Positions 54,484 through 62,137 of a DNA stretch of 64,000 nucleotides are shown here, piece by piece. The translations under genes and the position numbers were made by a program. Below the pieces are notes generated by a model that was not told the DNA's origin, did no database searches, and was given only the letters and a program-made list of their open reading frames with translations. The DNA lies in NCBI GenBank assembly GCA_947499005.1, contig CANMML010000008.1:1-64000 (forward strand), read 5' to 3'. Each line of letters opens with the position of its first letter. The stretch's first letter is position 1. This DNA is from an uncultured Aquimarina sp. (GTDB taxonomy: Bacteria > Bacteroidota > Bacteroidia > Flavobacteriales > Flavobacteriaceae).

Positions 54484-54915
54484 ATGATTCTTAAATATAT
54501 AAATATAAAAGATGAATTTTACAAAAAGGCTGTTGCTATTCGTATCGATTCGTTTTTTAAGGATATGCCTAATGTAAATGAATTAATTAACGACGCTGAT
54601 GAAAAGAATAGTATTCATATCGTTCGTTTTCATAAAAATACAGTTTTAGGAACGGGTCGTTTGACTTTAAATTCTGATATAGCCATTATTTCACAAATGG
54701 CTATTCATCAAACTTACAGAAACCAAGGAATTGGTAGCGAAATATTAAAGGCTCTTATTGATAAATCTAAATTATTAAAAGCTGTTAGCATCGAACTCTC
54801 TGCAAGAGAAACCGCTATTTCATTCTATCGTAAACATGGATTCGAACCTTTTGGAGAATTGTATCCTTCTAAGAAAACGGGTATTATCCATCAAAAGATG
54901 AGTCTTGCTCTGTAG
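54484..54915 (+). CDS. GNAT-family N-acetyltransferase
   Basis: The 143-residue protein has the acetyl-CoA motif IHQTYRNQGIGSEILKAL and motif B (AVSIELSARETAISFYRKHGFEPFG). Its acceptor is unknown. It follows the dioxygenase by 12 bases and converges on rnpB. Confidence 0.88.
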   Translation: MILKYINIKDEFYKKAVAIRIDSFFKDMPNVNELINDADEKNSIHIVRFHKNTVLGTGRLTLNSDIAIISQMAIHQTYRNQGIGSEILKALIDKSKLLKAVSIELSARETAISFYRKHGFEPFGELYPSKKTGIIHQKMSLAL

Positions 54916-54963
54916 CCTTCTATTTAGTAAACTTCTTTATAAGGAGAGAATCGATCTTAAAAA

Positions 54964-55281
54964 ACAGCGAGTCTATAAGCTGGATTCTGTATTTTGGCCT
55001 TAGCCAAAACCCTTATCATTTATCTACGAAATACATTACTATATTCCTGTAACCGCCTACCCTCCGACTTGGGCGCAATACCCTCAAATGCCGGTTTACA
55101 TGACGTTGCACCGTATAGAGTTTACCTGGTTTCACTACAGCATTACCTGTACATACTTTCTGCTGCACTTGTCCTCTCCCAAATTAAATTTGGGACGACG
55201 GGCGTTACCCGCTATACTTTGCTATGGTGTCCAGACTTTCCTTCTCAAAACTAGTTTGCGACGATAAGGCGACTCGCTGAA
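54964..55281 (-). ncRNA. rnpB: RNase P RNA (rnpB)
   Basis: Read on the minus strand, the transcript starts near CAGCGAGTCGCCTTATCG. It contains the conserved GAGAAGGAAAGTCTGGACACC, here shortened to its core GGAAAGTCTGGAC, and later AGTGAAACCAGGTAAACTC, then AACCGGCATTTGAGGG and GGCGGTTAC. It ends with ACAGAATCCAGCTTATAGAC and TCGCTG, which pairs with the 5' end. These are the universal RNase P blocks in the right order. Length is about 318 nt. The apparent 86-codon frame on the plus strand here is not a gene. Confidence 0.93.
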
Positions 55282-55289
55282 AAAAGAAA

Positions 55290-55297
55290 CAAAGATA
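55290..55297 (-). promoter_or_regulatory. Promoter -7 element of rnpB
   Basis: On the minus strand TATCTTTG fits TAnnTTTG and lies about eight bases before the predicted 5' end of the RNA. No -33 TTG is clear. Confidence 0.55.
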
Positions 55298-55302
55298 GAA
55301 TA

Positions 55303-55372
55303 GTTGATAGTTTTTGGTTAATAGTTTATAGTAAAAAAACTTTGAACTATAAACTTTGAACTTTGAACTACT
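55303..55372. repeat. Heptad array between rnpB and dnaX
   Basis: Left part reads ATAGTTT, TTGGTTA, ATAGTTT; right part AACTTTG, AACTATA, AACTTTG, AACTTTG. The two parts are partly complementary (ATAGTTT with AACTAT). Confidence 0.6.
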
Positions 55373-55395
55373 AGGAGTACTTTAGCATCTGCACT

Positions 55396-56484
55396 ATGGA
55401 ACAGTTTATTGTATCGGCACGAAAATATAGACCTCAAACTTTTGAAGAAGTTGTGGGGCAACAAGCGATTACCAATACGCTATTAAATGCTATCAATAAC
55501 AACCATTTAGCACAAGCACTTCTTTTTACAGGTCCACGTGGAGTTGGAAAAACTAGCTGTGCTCGTATTCTTGCTAAAAAAATTAATAGTCTTGACGGTG
55601 TAAATCCCGACGAAGATTTTGCATTTAATATCTTCGAACTAGATGCTGCTTCTAATAATTCTGTTGAAGATATTAGGGCTTTGGTGGATCAAGTTCGCTT
55701 TCCTCCACAGGTCGGAGAATATAAAGTCTTTATTATTGATGAGGTGCATATGTTATCCACAAGTGCATTCAATGCTTTTTTAAAGACCCTTGAAGAGCCT
55801 CCTAAACATGCTATTTTTATTTTAGCAACTACGGAAAAACATAAGATAATCCCGACAATACTCTCTCGTTGTCAAATTTTTGATTTCAAAAGAATTACAG
55901 TTGCTGATGTACGAGAACATTTAAAGTTTATTTGTGAAAAAGAAGGCATCACTTACGAAGAAGATGCCTTGCAAATGATTGCTCAAAAGTCCGATGGTGC
56001 TATGCGTGATGGGCTTTCGACATTTGATCGTGTTGTCAGTTATTGCGGAAACAACCTAACACGTCAAGCTGTAGCTGAAAATTTAAATATTCTTGACTAC
56101 GAAACTTATTTTAAAGCTACTGACTTTATAATGGATTGTAATATTCCTGAGCTATTGCTTCTTTTAAATGAGATTATAGCTAAAGGATTTGATATGCATC
56201 ATTTTATTGCAGGATTGGCTTCACATTTTAGAGATTTATTAGTTTGTCAAACTTCTCAAACCGTAGATCTACTAGAAGTAAGTCAAGAAATTAAACAACA
56301 ATATGCTACGCAAGCAGGAAAAGCGAATCAAGCTTTTTTGATTACAGCTATAGAACTTGCCAATACTTGTGATCTACAATATCGTGCTAGTAAAAACCAG
56401 CGCTTATTGGTCGAATTATGCTTAATGCAATTAGCTTCGGTTTTAGCTCCCGAAGAAAAAAAAAAGGCTCAGCTAAAATTGTAA
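55396..56484 (+). CDS. dnaX: DNA polymerase III gamma/tau subunit, 0-frame product
   Basis: The zero-frame product has 362 residues: the AAA+ clamp-loader domains with Walker A GPRGVGKTS (46-54), Walker B FIIDEVHML, sensor/arginine finger SRCQIFDF, and a lid and collar domain to ~345. The zinc module of the Escherichia coli protein is replaced by a short loop (KKINSLDGVNPDEDF). After LAPEE an A10 tract (56456-56465) is read as KKK, and 8 codons later the frame stops at 56482-56484. This corresponds to a gamma-like protein. The tau-specific part continues in the -1 frame (next entry). Confidence 0.92.
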   Translation: MEQFIVSARKYRPQTFEEVVGQQAITNTLLNAINNNHLAQALLFTGPRGVGKTSCARILAKKINSLDGVNPDEDFAFNIFELDAASNNSVEDIRALVDQVRFPPQVGEYKVFIIDEVHMLSTSAFNAFLKTLEEPPKHAIFILATTEKHKIIPTILSRCQIFDFKRITVADVREHLKFICEKEGITYEEDALQMIAQKSDGAMRDGLSTFDRVVSYCGNNLTRQAVAENLNILDYETYFKATDFIMDCNIPELLLLLNEIIAKGFDMHHFIAGLASHFRDLLVCQTSQTVDLLEVSQEIKQQYATQAGKANQAFLITAIELANTCDLQYRASKNQRLLVELCLMQLASVLAPEEKKKAQLKL

Positions 56485-57116
56485 GCGCCGATTTTTATAA
56501 AACGGCTGCACCTACAACACCTACAGTTGATCCTAACGAGAATACCCCTAAGGAGGAGAAGCCAATCGCTACACCTGTAGAAAATCCTCAAGCACCAGCT
56601 ACTCAAGAGCCTCCCAAACCAACGGCTATAAAGCTCAATATCAATACCCCTAAAAACTCTGCTTTATCTTTAAAAAGCATTCAGGATAAAAAACGTTTAG
56701 AAGCCAAAAAAGTAGTTCGAAAAGAAATTATTGACCCTTCTAAAATGCCAAAAGAAGCATTTACCGAAGAACAATTATTAGAACTTTGGAATACCTATGG
56801 GCAACGAATGGAACGAAAAGGAGAACGCATTATTGCTTCACTTTTTTCTATGAATAAACCTTCTTTAAAAGATAATTTCACTATTCATATCGAACTACCT
56901 AACAAAACTATGGTAGATGATATAGAGGCGATAGAAAAACCTTTATTAAGATTTCTTGGAGAAGAATTAAATAACTACAGCCTATCTTTGCACAAGGAAG
57001 TAAATGAAACTGTAGCAAAAAAACATGCATTTACTCCACAAGATAAATATGATAAATTAAAGGAAGCCAATCCGCTTATTGATTTATTGAGAGCCAAATT
57101 GGATTTAGACTTTTAG
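56457..57116 (+). CDS. dnaX: dnaX C-terminal (tau-specific) segment in the -1 frame
   Basis: From the A10 tract the -1 frame is open for about 219 codons: KKKGSAKIVSADFYK, a Pro/Thr-rich linker (~25-65), KLNINTPKNSALSLKSI, then a helical domain (EEQLLELWNTYGQRM, LPNKTMVDDIEAIEKPLLRFL, LIDLLRAKLDLDF). This is the usual end of flavobacterial DnaX. No start codon belongs to it, so it must be reached by a -1 frame change at the A tract. Together with residues 1-353 it gives a tau of about 570 residues. An imperfect hairpin (GCCG...CGGC, 56487-56506) lies 21 bases behind the tract. A homopolymer sequencing error cannot be excluded. Confidence 0.8.
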   Translation, partial: KKKGSAKIVSADFYKTAAPTTPTVDPNENTPKEEKPIATPVENPQAPATQEPPKPTAIKLNINTPKNSALSLKSIQDKKRLEAKKVVRKEIIDPSKMPKEAFTEEQLLELWNTYGQRMERKGERIIASLFSMNKPSLKDNFTIHIELPNKTMVDDIEAIEKPLLRFLGEELNNYSLSLHKEVNETVAKKHAFTPQDKYDKLKEANPLIDLLRAKLDLDF

Positions 57117-57164
57117 TTCATAATATGAACCCATATTATATAACGATACTTTAGAGCACTATTT

Positions 57165-57749
57165 ATGATGTTAGGATTAAAATTACCAACAGACCCAAGA
57201 TGGGTTAATATTGTAGAAAAAAATCTCCAAGAAATATTAGTGGATCATGCTTTTTGCGAATTAAAGGCTGCTGCCACTGCCATGTCATTAATTAGTAATT
57301 TCCCCGAACACACCGAACTTGTAGAAGAAATGCAAGCCTTGATTAAAGAGGAAATGGCACATTTTAAAATGGTTCATGATAAAATTCAAAGTAAAGGGCT
57401 TGAAATGGGAGCCAACCGTAAAGACGCTTACGTTTCAGAATTAATGAAGTTTTTTCCAAAAGGAGGAAGTAGAAATACGCAATTGGTACACCGATTATTA
57501 TATGCTGCGCTTATCGAAGCAAGAAGTTGTGAGCGTTTCAAATTATTATCAGAACAATTAGAAGATCAAGAATTAGCCAAATTCTATAGAGATCTTATGG
57601 TTAGTGAAGCCAACCATTATACGATGTTCTTAAATTTTGCTCGTAAATATGAAGATCGTGCTCTAGTCGATCAAAAATGGCAAGACTTATTAGCTTATGA
57701 AGCTACTATTATGAAAAGCTTCAGTAAAGATGCTACAATGCATGGGTAA
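57165..57749 (+). CDS. miaE: tRNA 2-methylthio-N6-isopentenyl-adenosine hydroxylase-like diiron protein
   Basis: The 194-residue all-helical protein has the carboxylate ligands of a ferritin-like diiron site: LVDHAFCELKAA, IKEEMAHFKMVH (ExxH), AALIEARSCERF and SEANHYTMF (ExxH). These are the blocks of MiaE, which hydroxylates the ms2i6A37 modification of tRNA. The first two codons are both ATG. A strong terminator follows it. Confidence 0.85.
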   Translation: MMLGLKLPTDPRWVNIVEKNLQEILVDHAFCELKAAATAMSLISNFPEHTELVEEMQALIKEEMAHFKMVHDKIQSKGLEMGANRKDAYVSELMKFFPKGGSRNTQLVHRLLYAALIEARSCERFKLLSEQLEDQELAKFYRDLMVSEANHYTMFLNFARKYEDRALVDQKWQDLLAYEATIMKSFSKDATMHG

Positions 57750-57795
57750 ACTAAATTTCACCAAATATTAAACATCTCATTTTAAAACATATAAC

Positions 57796-57831
57796 CAAAC
57801 GTCTTGAAACTTAAACCTCAAGACGTTTTTT
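57796..57831 (+). terminator. Terminator after miaE
   Basis: AACGTCTTGA and TCAAGACGTT form a 10-bp stem with a 10-base loop and are followed by a run of six T. It lies 48 bases after the miaE stop. Confidence 0.85.
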
Positions 57832-57979
57832 GGGATCAAGCTAAAAACTTGTGGGGTATTGTTTTCTCTTTGTACGACACTCCACGTCCCAATGGCTATC
57901 TGGGTTGAAAAAGAATATAGTAGAGTCTCCTTCACTAGGAATTGTAAATCATTATTTTAAATTGAAAACACCATATTTA

Positions 57980-58042
57980 ACTGAGGTGATTTCCACCTCC
58001 GTGGAAATGACGGTAACTGTGCTTGTCCACAACTTTTCCTTT
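57980..58042. repeat. Copy 2 of the ~60-bp dispersed element
   Basis: It shares CGGTAACTGTGCTTGTCCAC with copy 1 at 1086-1148. Here the first half has a perfect hairpin, ATTTCCAC-CTCC-GTGGAAAT (57989-58008). Confidence 0.6.
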
Positions 58043-58280
58043 AGATTTATACTATAATGTATTTATCCGTTTTTTTGTTTCTTGAAATCAACATAATAAT
58101 CTATTAAATCATATTTTAATTTAAAAAAACACAAAACAAAACATAATACATTATTTTTAAAGCAAAATAAGGTATGTAAATCCTGTATTTTGTTCTGACC
58201 TTTGTAAAAGATACAAGAAACCTTATCGATATTTAAAACACATTAAGGTTATTATTTCAACTATAAAGGTTTTATTATAA

Positions 58281-59438
58281 ATGAACAAAAGTGCACTACC
58301 CGACCCATTTGAACAAGCTCGATTAGAAAAAGGGTTTGGTGAAATGAATGATCAAAATGATCCTGTAACGATGCTATTAAGATTAAAAGATGTACGAAAA
58401 GCTGCAAAAAACTGGCGTACATTTCAATCTGGTGGTGATGAAGTAGGCCGTATAGTGGTGCCTTCTGAAGTTCATATTCGTGAAACTCGTCAGATTCCTT
58501 TCGAAGTAGATCCTCCACAACATGCGGACTATAGAAGTATTGTCGAACCATGGTTCAAACGTCCTTTAGAAGAAGCATATCAAGTAAAGCTAGAAGCAAT
58601 AGTCGAAAAGGTAATTGACGAAGCACTTACTAAAGATACTATTGAAATTGTTGAAGAATTTGCCTTAGTAATTCAATCAAGAGCTCTTACCATTTTATTA
58701 AATACTCCTTTTGAAGAAGCTAAAACTTGGATCGATTGGGGAACTCATGTATTTAGAAGTGATGAAAGTGCTCTAGACAGTGATAAAGCTAACATCCTAT
58801 ACGATTATATAGACAAAGAAATTGATAGAGCTATATTAAGTCCTGCTGATGATTTGTACTCGAAACTATTAGCCTCTGAAATAAATGGTAAAAAACTTAC
58901 TAAAGAAGAAGTTAAAGGAGTAATGATCTTAACTTTTGCTGGGGGTCGAGATACTGTAATTAATACCATTACTAATTCTATTGCTTATTTCGCAGAGCAC
59001 CCAGAATCTTTAGAGCGTATCAAAAATGAACCTGAAATTACCGGTCGTGCTATCGAAGAACTTATACGCTATTTTGCTCCATTAACACATATGGGACGTG
59101 TAGTGACTCAAGATACAAGTGTTTGCGAACATGCTGTAAAAGCACAATCTAGAGTTTCGCTATGTTGGGCTTCAGCAAATAGGGATGCTAAAACATTTGA
59201 AAACCCTAATGAAATAGTCATTGATCGCAGACTAAATCCACATGTTAGTTTTGGTTTTAGCACCCACAATTGTTTGGGAGCAACACATGCTAGAACACTC
59301 ATGAAAATTATTCTAACCACCTTGGTTAATAAAGTCACCACTATTGAAATTCTAGATCATCAAGATAATATTGAAGACTTAGATCAATTTAAACGTAAAG
59401 TTGGATTTCATGAATTAAAAGTCAAATTCAACGCTTAA
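58281..59438 (+). CDS. Cytochrome P450 monooxygenase
   Basis: The 385-residue protein has the P450 landmarks: FEVDPPQHADYRSIVEPWF in the C-helix region, the I-helix FAGGRDTVINT with the acid-alcohol pair shifted to D-T, ExxR in EELIRYFAPL, and the heme ligand loop FGFSTHNCLG with Cys331; the usual fourth Gly is Ser. No membrane anchor, so it is a soluble class I enzyme served by ferredoxin. The next two genes supply exactly that chain. The substrate is unknown. Candidates are fatty or alkane chains (CYP153-like clusters) or methylated sugars, as for the 6-O-methyl-galactose demethylases of marine Flavobacteriaceae. Confidence 0.92.
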   Translation: MNKSALPDPFEQARLEKGFGEMNDQNDPVTMLLRLKDVRKAAKNWRTFQSGGDEVGRIVVPSEVHIRETRQIPFEVDPPQHADYRSIVEPWFKRPLEEAYQVKLEAIVEKVIDEALTKDTIEIVEEFALVIQSRALTILLNTPFEEAKTWIDWGTHVFRSDESALDSDKANILYDYIDKEIDRAILSPADDLYSKLLASEINGKKLTKEEVKGVMILTFAGGRDTVINTITNSIAYFAEHPESLERIKNEPEITGRAIEELIRYFAPLTHMGRVVTQDTSVCEHAVKAQSRVSLCWASANRDAKTFENPNEIVIDRRLNPHVSFGFSTHNCLGATHARTLMKIILTTLVNKVTTIEILDHQDNIEDLDQFKRKVGFHELKVKFNA

Positions 59439-59469
59439 AAACAATACAAATTCCCTTAAAAATATACTT

Positions 59470-59781
59470 ATGGCAAAAGTCACATTCATAACAACTGATA
59501 ATGAAAAAATTACACTAGAAGCTTCTTCTGGCTCTATAATGGAACTCGCTGTACAAAACGGAGTAAAAGGTATCGATGGAGACTGTGGTGGTGTATGCTC
59601 TTGTGCTACATGTCATGTACATGTAAATGAAAATGATTTTGAAAAAGTTGGCGAACCAAGTGAAATTGAAGCTGACATGCTAGAATTAGAAGATGAAGTA
59701 AGTGAATATAGTCGTCTATGCTGCCAAATAAAAGTAAGCGATGCTATAGATGGTATTACTCTAAAAGTTGTTGAAGAGTAA
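59470..59781 (+). CDS. [2Fe-2S] ferredoxin, adrenodoxin/putidaredoxin type
   Basis: The 103-residue product has the cluster cysteines in DCGGVCSCATCHVHV (Cys39, Cys45, Cys48) and a further Cys in SRLCCQI (84/85). The spacing C-x5-C-x2-C-x~36-C is that of P450 electron donors. It starts 31 bases after the P450 gene and surely serves it. Confidence 0.93.
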   Translation: MAKVTFITTDNEKITLEASSGSIMELAVQNGVKGIDGDCGGVCSCATCHVHVNENDFEKVGEPSEIEADMLELEDEVSEYSRLCCQIKVSDAIDGITLKVVEE

Positions 59782-59786
59782 ATTTT

Positions 59787-59902
59787 AGTACAAAGTAATC
59801 AGTAATCAGTATTAAGATTTTTTAAATCAATAATAAGAGGACAGAAATAATTTCTTCTAAACATTAAGAATTTATACTTAATACTTTGTACTCAATACTA
59901 AT
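59787..59902. repeat. Inverted heptad repeats between ferredoxin and reductase genes
   Basis: AGTACAAAGTAATC and AGTAATC, AGTATTAAG (59787-59816) are largely complementary to CTTAATACTTTGTACTC (59876-59892). The spacer can fold as a long hairpin inside the operon. Confidence 0.55.
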
Positions 59903-59906
59903 AAAA

Positions 59907-61148
59907 ATGAAAGATAAAATTTGTGTAATTATCGGCGCGAGTCATGCTGGGGTAAACCTTGCATTTTCACTACGCAAAGAAGGCTGGGAAGGTGAAATTC
60001 ATCTTTTTGATGGAGATCCTGTTTTACCCTATCATCGTCCTCCCCTATCAAAGGCGTATTTAACAAGTGATGACGCGATCGAGCAAAATGCACTGAAAGC
60101 TAAATCTACATATGAAAATGAGCGTATTAACTTGCACCTAGGTGTAATAGTGACAGCGATCGATAAAAACCAAAAAGTAGTTTCTTTAGAAAATGGGGAA
60201 AGTCAAAAATATGACAGCTTAGTCATCGCCACAGGTGCAAGCCCAATCATTCCTTCTATTCCAGGGATTGATACCGCTACAAACCTATATCCGCTTCGCA
60301 CTGCCAAAGATGTATTGAATATAAAAAAAGCAATCCATAATAGTACAACAAAGCGTGCAGTAGTAATTGGTGCTGGCTATATTGGTTTGGAAACTGCTGC
60401 TTCTTTAAAGAAACTTGGTGCTACGGTTACTGTTTTAGAACGTGAAGAACGCATTCTACAAAGAGTTACATCGCCCGTAATGTCAGATTTTTTTCAAAAA
60501 TTACATACTGAACATGATGTAGCTATTTTTACCTCTAAAAATGTGGTTGAAATAAAGGCAACAGCTAATACAAATACGGTTATTTGTTCTGACAACACTT
60601 CATATGAAGCTGATCTTATTATTATTGGTGTTGGCGTTAGGGTAAATAGTCAATTAGCATCATCTATAGGTGCTGAAATTGAAAATGGTATAAAAGTAGA
60701 TCAAACAACAGCTACTTCCATTAAAGATGTATATGCTATTGGCGATTGTTCATTTCACCATAATCCAAGATATGATCGATATATTCGACTTGAATCAGTT
60801 CAAAATGCTGTAGATCAAGCTAAGGTTACTGCCCGTACAATTTGTGGAAAAGATACAATATACGATACCATTCCATGGTTTTGGTCTGATCAATATGATA
60901 TAAAATTACAAATGGTAGGACTATCTCAAGGTCATGATGAAATTATCGTAAGACATGAAGAAGGAGAAGCTACTAAATTTTCAGTATGGTATTTCAAAGG
61001 AGATGAATTATTAGCTGTTGATGGTATAAATAACGCTAAAGCATATGTTATTGGAACTAAATTTATAAAAAGCAAGTCTTTAGTTGACAAATCAAAGCTT
61101 CGCAATAGTACTGAAGTATTAAAGCCCGCAAACTTATTAATCAAATAA
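59907..61148 (+). CDS. FAD-dependent ferredoxin reductase
   Basis: The 413-residue form starts at ATG 59907, since the FAD motif VIIGASHAGVNLA follows within six codons; the frame is also open from a TTG at 59886. HRPPLSKAYL, the NAD-binding VVIGAGYIGLETAASL, and YAIGDCSFH are visible, and the C-terminal domain (PWFWSDQYDIKLQMVG) is typical of putidaredoxin reductases. It passes electrons from NAD(P)H to the ferredoxin. It is separated from that gene by 125 bp with inverted repeats. Confidence 0.92.
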   Translation: MKDKICVIIGASHAGVNLAFSLRKEGWEGEIHLFDGDPVLPYHRPPLSKAYLTSDDAIEQNALKAKSTYENERINLHLGVIVTAIDKNQKVVSLENGESQKYDSLVIATGASPIIPSIPGIDTATNLYPLRTAKDVLNIKKAIHNSTTKRAVVIGAGYIGLETAASLKKLGATVTVLEREERILQRVTSPVMSDFFQKLHTEHDVAIFTSKNVVEIKATANTNTVICSDNTSYEADLIIIGVGVRVNSQLASSIGAEIENGIKVDQTTATSIKDVYAIGDCSFHHNPRYDRYIRLESVQNAVDQAKVTARTICGKDTIYDTIPWFWSDQYDIKLQMVGLSQGHDEIIVRHEEGEATKFSVWYFKGDELLAVDGINNAKAYVIGTKFIKSKSLVDKSKLRNSTEVLKPANLLIK

Positions 61149-61165
61149 GGATGTAAGGCATTTAC

Positions 61166-61203
61166 AAAGGTCAGTTAATGCCCCCCATTTTCTGGCCTTT
61201 TAA
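61166..61203 (+). terminator. Probable terminator after the reductase gene
   Basis: AAAGGTCAG and CTGGCCTTT form a stem with one G-U pair, followed by TTAATT. It lies 17 bases beyond the stop; the T tract is weak. Confidence 0.5.
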
Positions 61204-61222
61204 TTAAAACCCCATTTTTAAC

Positions 61223-62068
61223 ATGAAAGCAGTTTTTGAAAAAGTTGATGCTCAAGACGAATCTTCAATCGTTGCATTTCAGTATTCACAAGAAAACTTC
61301 GATGCTCCTTGGCATTTTCACCCCGAATACGAACTTACTTACATCTTAGAAAGTTCGGGAACTCGATATGTAGGAAATAATATTTCATCTTACGAAAAAG
61401 GAGATTTAGTACTGCTTGGGCCTAATTTACCTCATTGCTGGAAAAACGACCCTAATCTTGAAGATGCAGCCAAAAGCTTTGTAATTCAATGGCCTAAAGA
61501 ACTTCTTAATCAAATTCCTTCATTTAGAAAAATAGAACAACTATTAAAAACTGCTCAAAGAGGAATTTTATTTGAAGGTGTGTCTAAATCAATAATTGCT
61601 GAAATCCAAAAAGTAATAAATGCTACTGGGGTTCATCGATTTGTACACTTGCTCGAATTATTAGACTTGCTAGGAAAAATAGAAAAAACAGAAGTTTTAG
61701 CTGGAACTTCCTATAAGTTTGACCTTTCCAATGACACCAATAGTCGTATTCAGAAAGTACAGCACTATGTTAATGAGCATTATCAGTCTAAAATTAGATT
61801 AAAAGAAGTTGCCGAAGAGTTACACATGACCGAACAATCTTTTTCTCGTTTTTTTAGTCGTGTCATGAAACGCCCTTTTTTCATTTTCCTAAATGAATAT
61901 CGTGTAAACCGAGCAAGCCGACTTTTAGTAGAAACCGAATTACAAGTCAATGAAATTGGATATCAGTGCGGGTACGATAGCTTGCCGTTTTTCTATCAGC
62001 AATTCAAAAAGTTCAAAGGATATTCTCCTCTCGCTTTTAGAAAAATGTATCGTAAAGTAAATAATTAA
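61223..62068 (+). CDS. AraC-family regulator with N-terminal cupin
   Basis: The 281-residue protein has a cupin domain (~1-95; WHFHPEYELTYI, EKGDLVLLGPNLPHCW) and a pair of helix-turn-helix motifs at the C-terminus (~185-281; IRLKEVAEELHMTEQSFSRFFSR, VNEIGYQCGYDSLPFFYQQFKKFKGYSP). AraC proteins of this kind sense small sugars or acids. It follows the P450 chain directly and is a likely regulator of it. Confidence 0.9.
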   Translation: MKAVFEKVDAQDESSIVAFQYSQENFDAPWHFHPEYELTYILESSGTRYVGNNISSYEKGDLVLLGPNLPHCWKNDPNLEDAAKSFVIQWPKELLNQIPSFRKIEQLLKTAQRGILFEGVSKSIIAEIQKVINATGVHRFVHLLELLDLLGKIEKTEVLAGTSYKFDLSNDTNSRIQKVQHYVNEHYQSKIRLKEVAEELHMTEQSFSRFFSRVMKRPFFIFLNEYRVNRASRLLVETELQVNEIGYQCGYDSLPFFYQQFKKFKGYSPLAFRKMYRKVNN

Positions 62069-62137
62069 TATAATTGATCCGTTACCAAAATAAAAAAGCT
62101 TTAAATTTCGTTTGTAAACTGGTCTAAATAATTACTT

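Larger units (their letters stand above)
57750..58280. other. Gene-less stretch between miaE and the P450 gene
   Basis: Apart from the miaE terminator and the repeat at 57980-58042, the 530 bp show no gene; a 68-codon frame here has no coding features. GACCTTTG at 58197-58204 may belong to the P450 promoter, but the fit to TAnnTTTG is weak. Confidence 0.5.

Noticed and set aside
54994-55254. An 86-codon plus-strand frame in the dnaX upstream region
   Set aside because: It lies wholly inside the RNase P RNA on the other strand, whose conserved blocks explain the sequence.
57851-58057. A 68-codon frame between miaE and the P450 gene
   Set aside because: It covers the 60-bp repeat and its hairpin and has no coding character.
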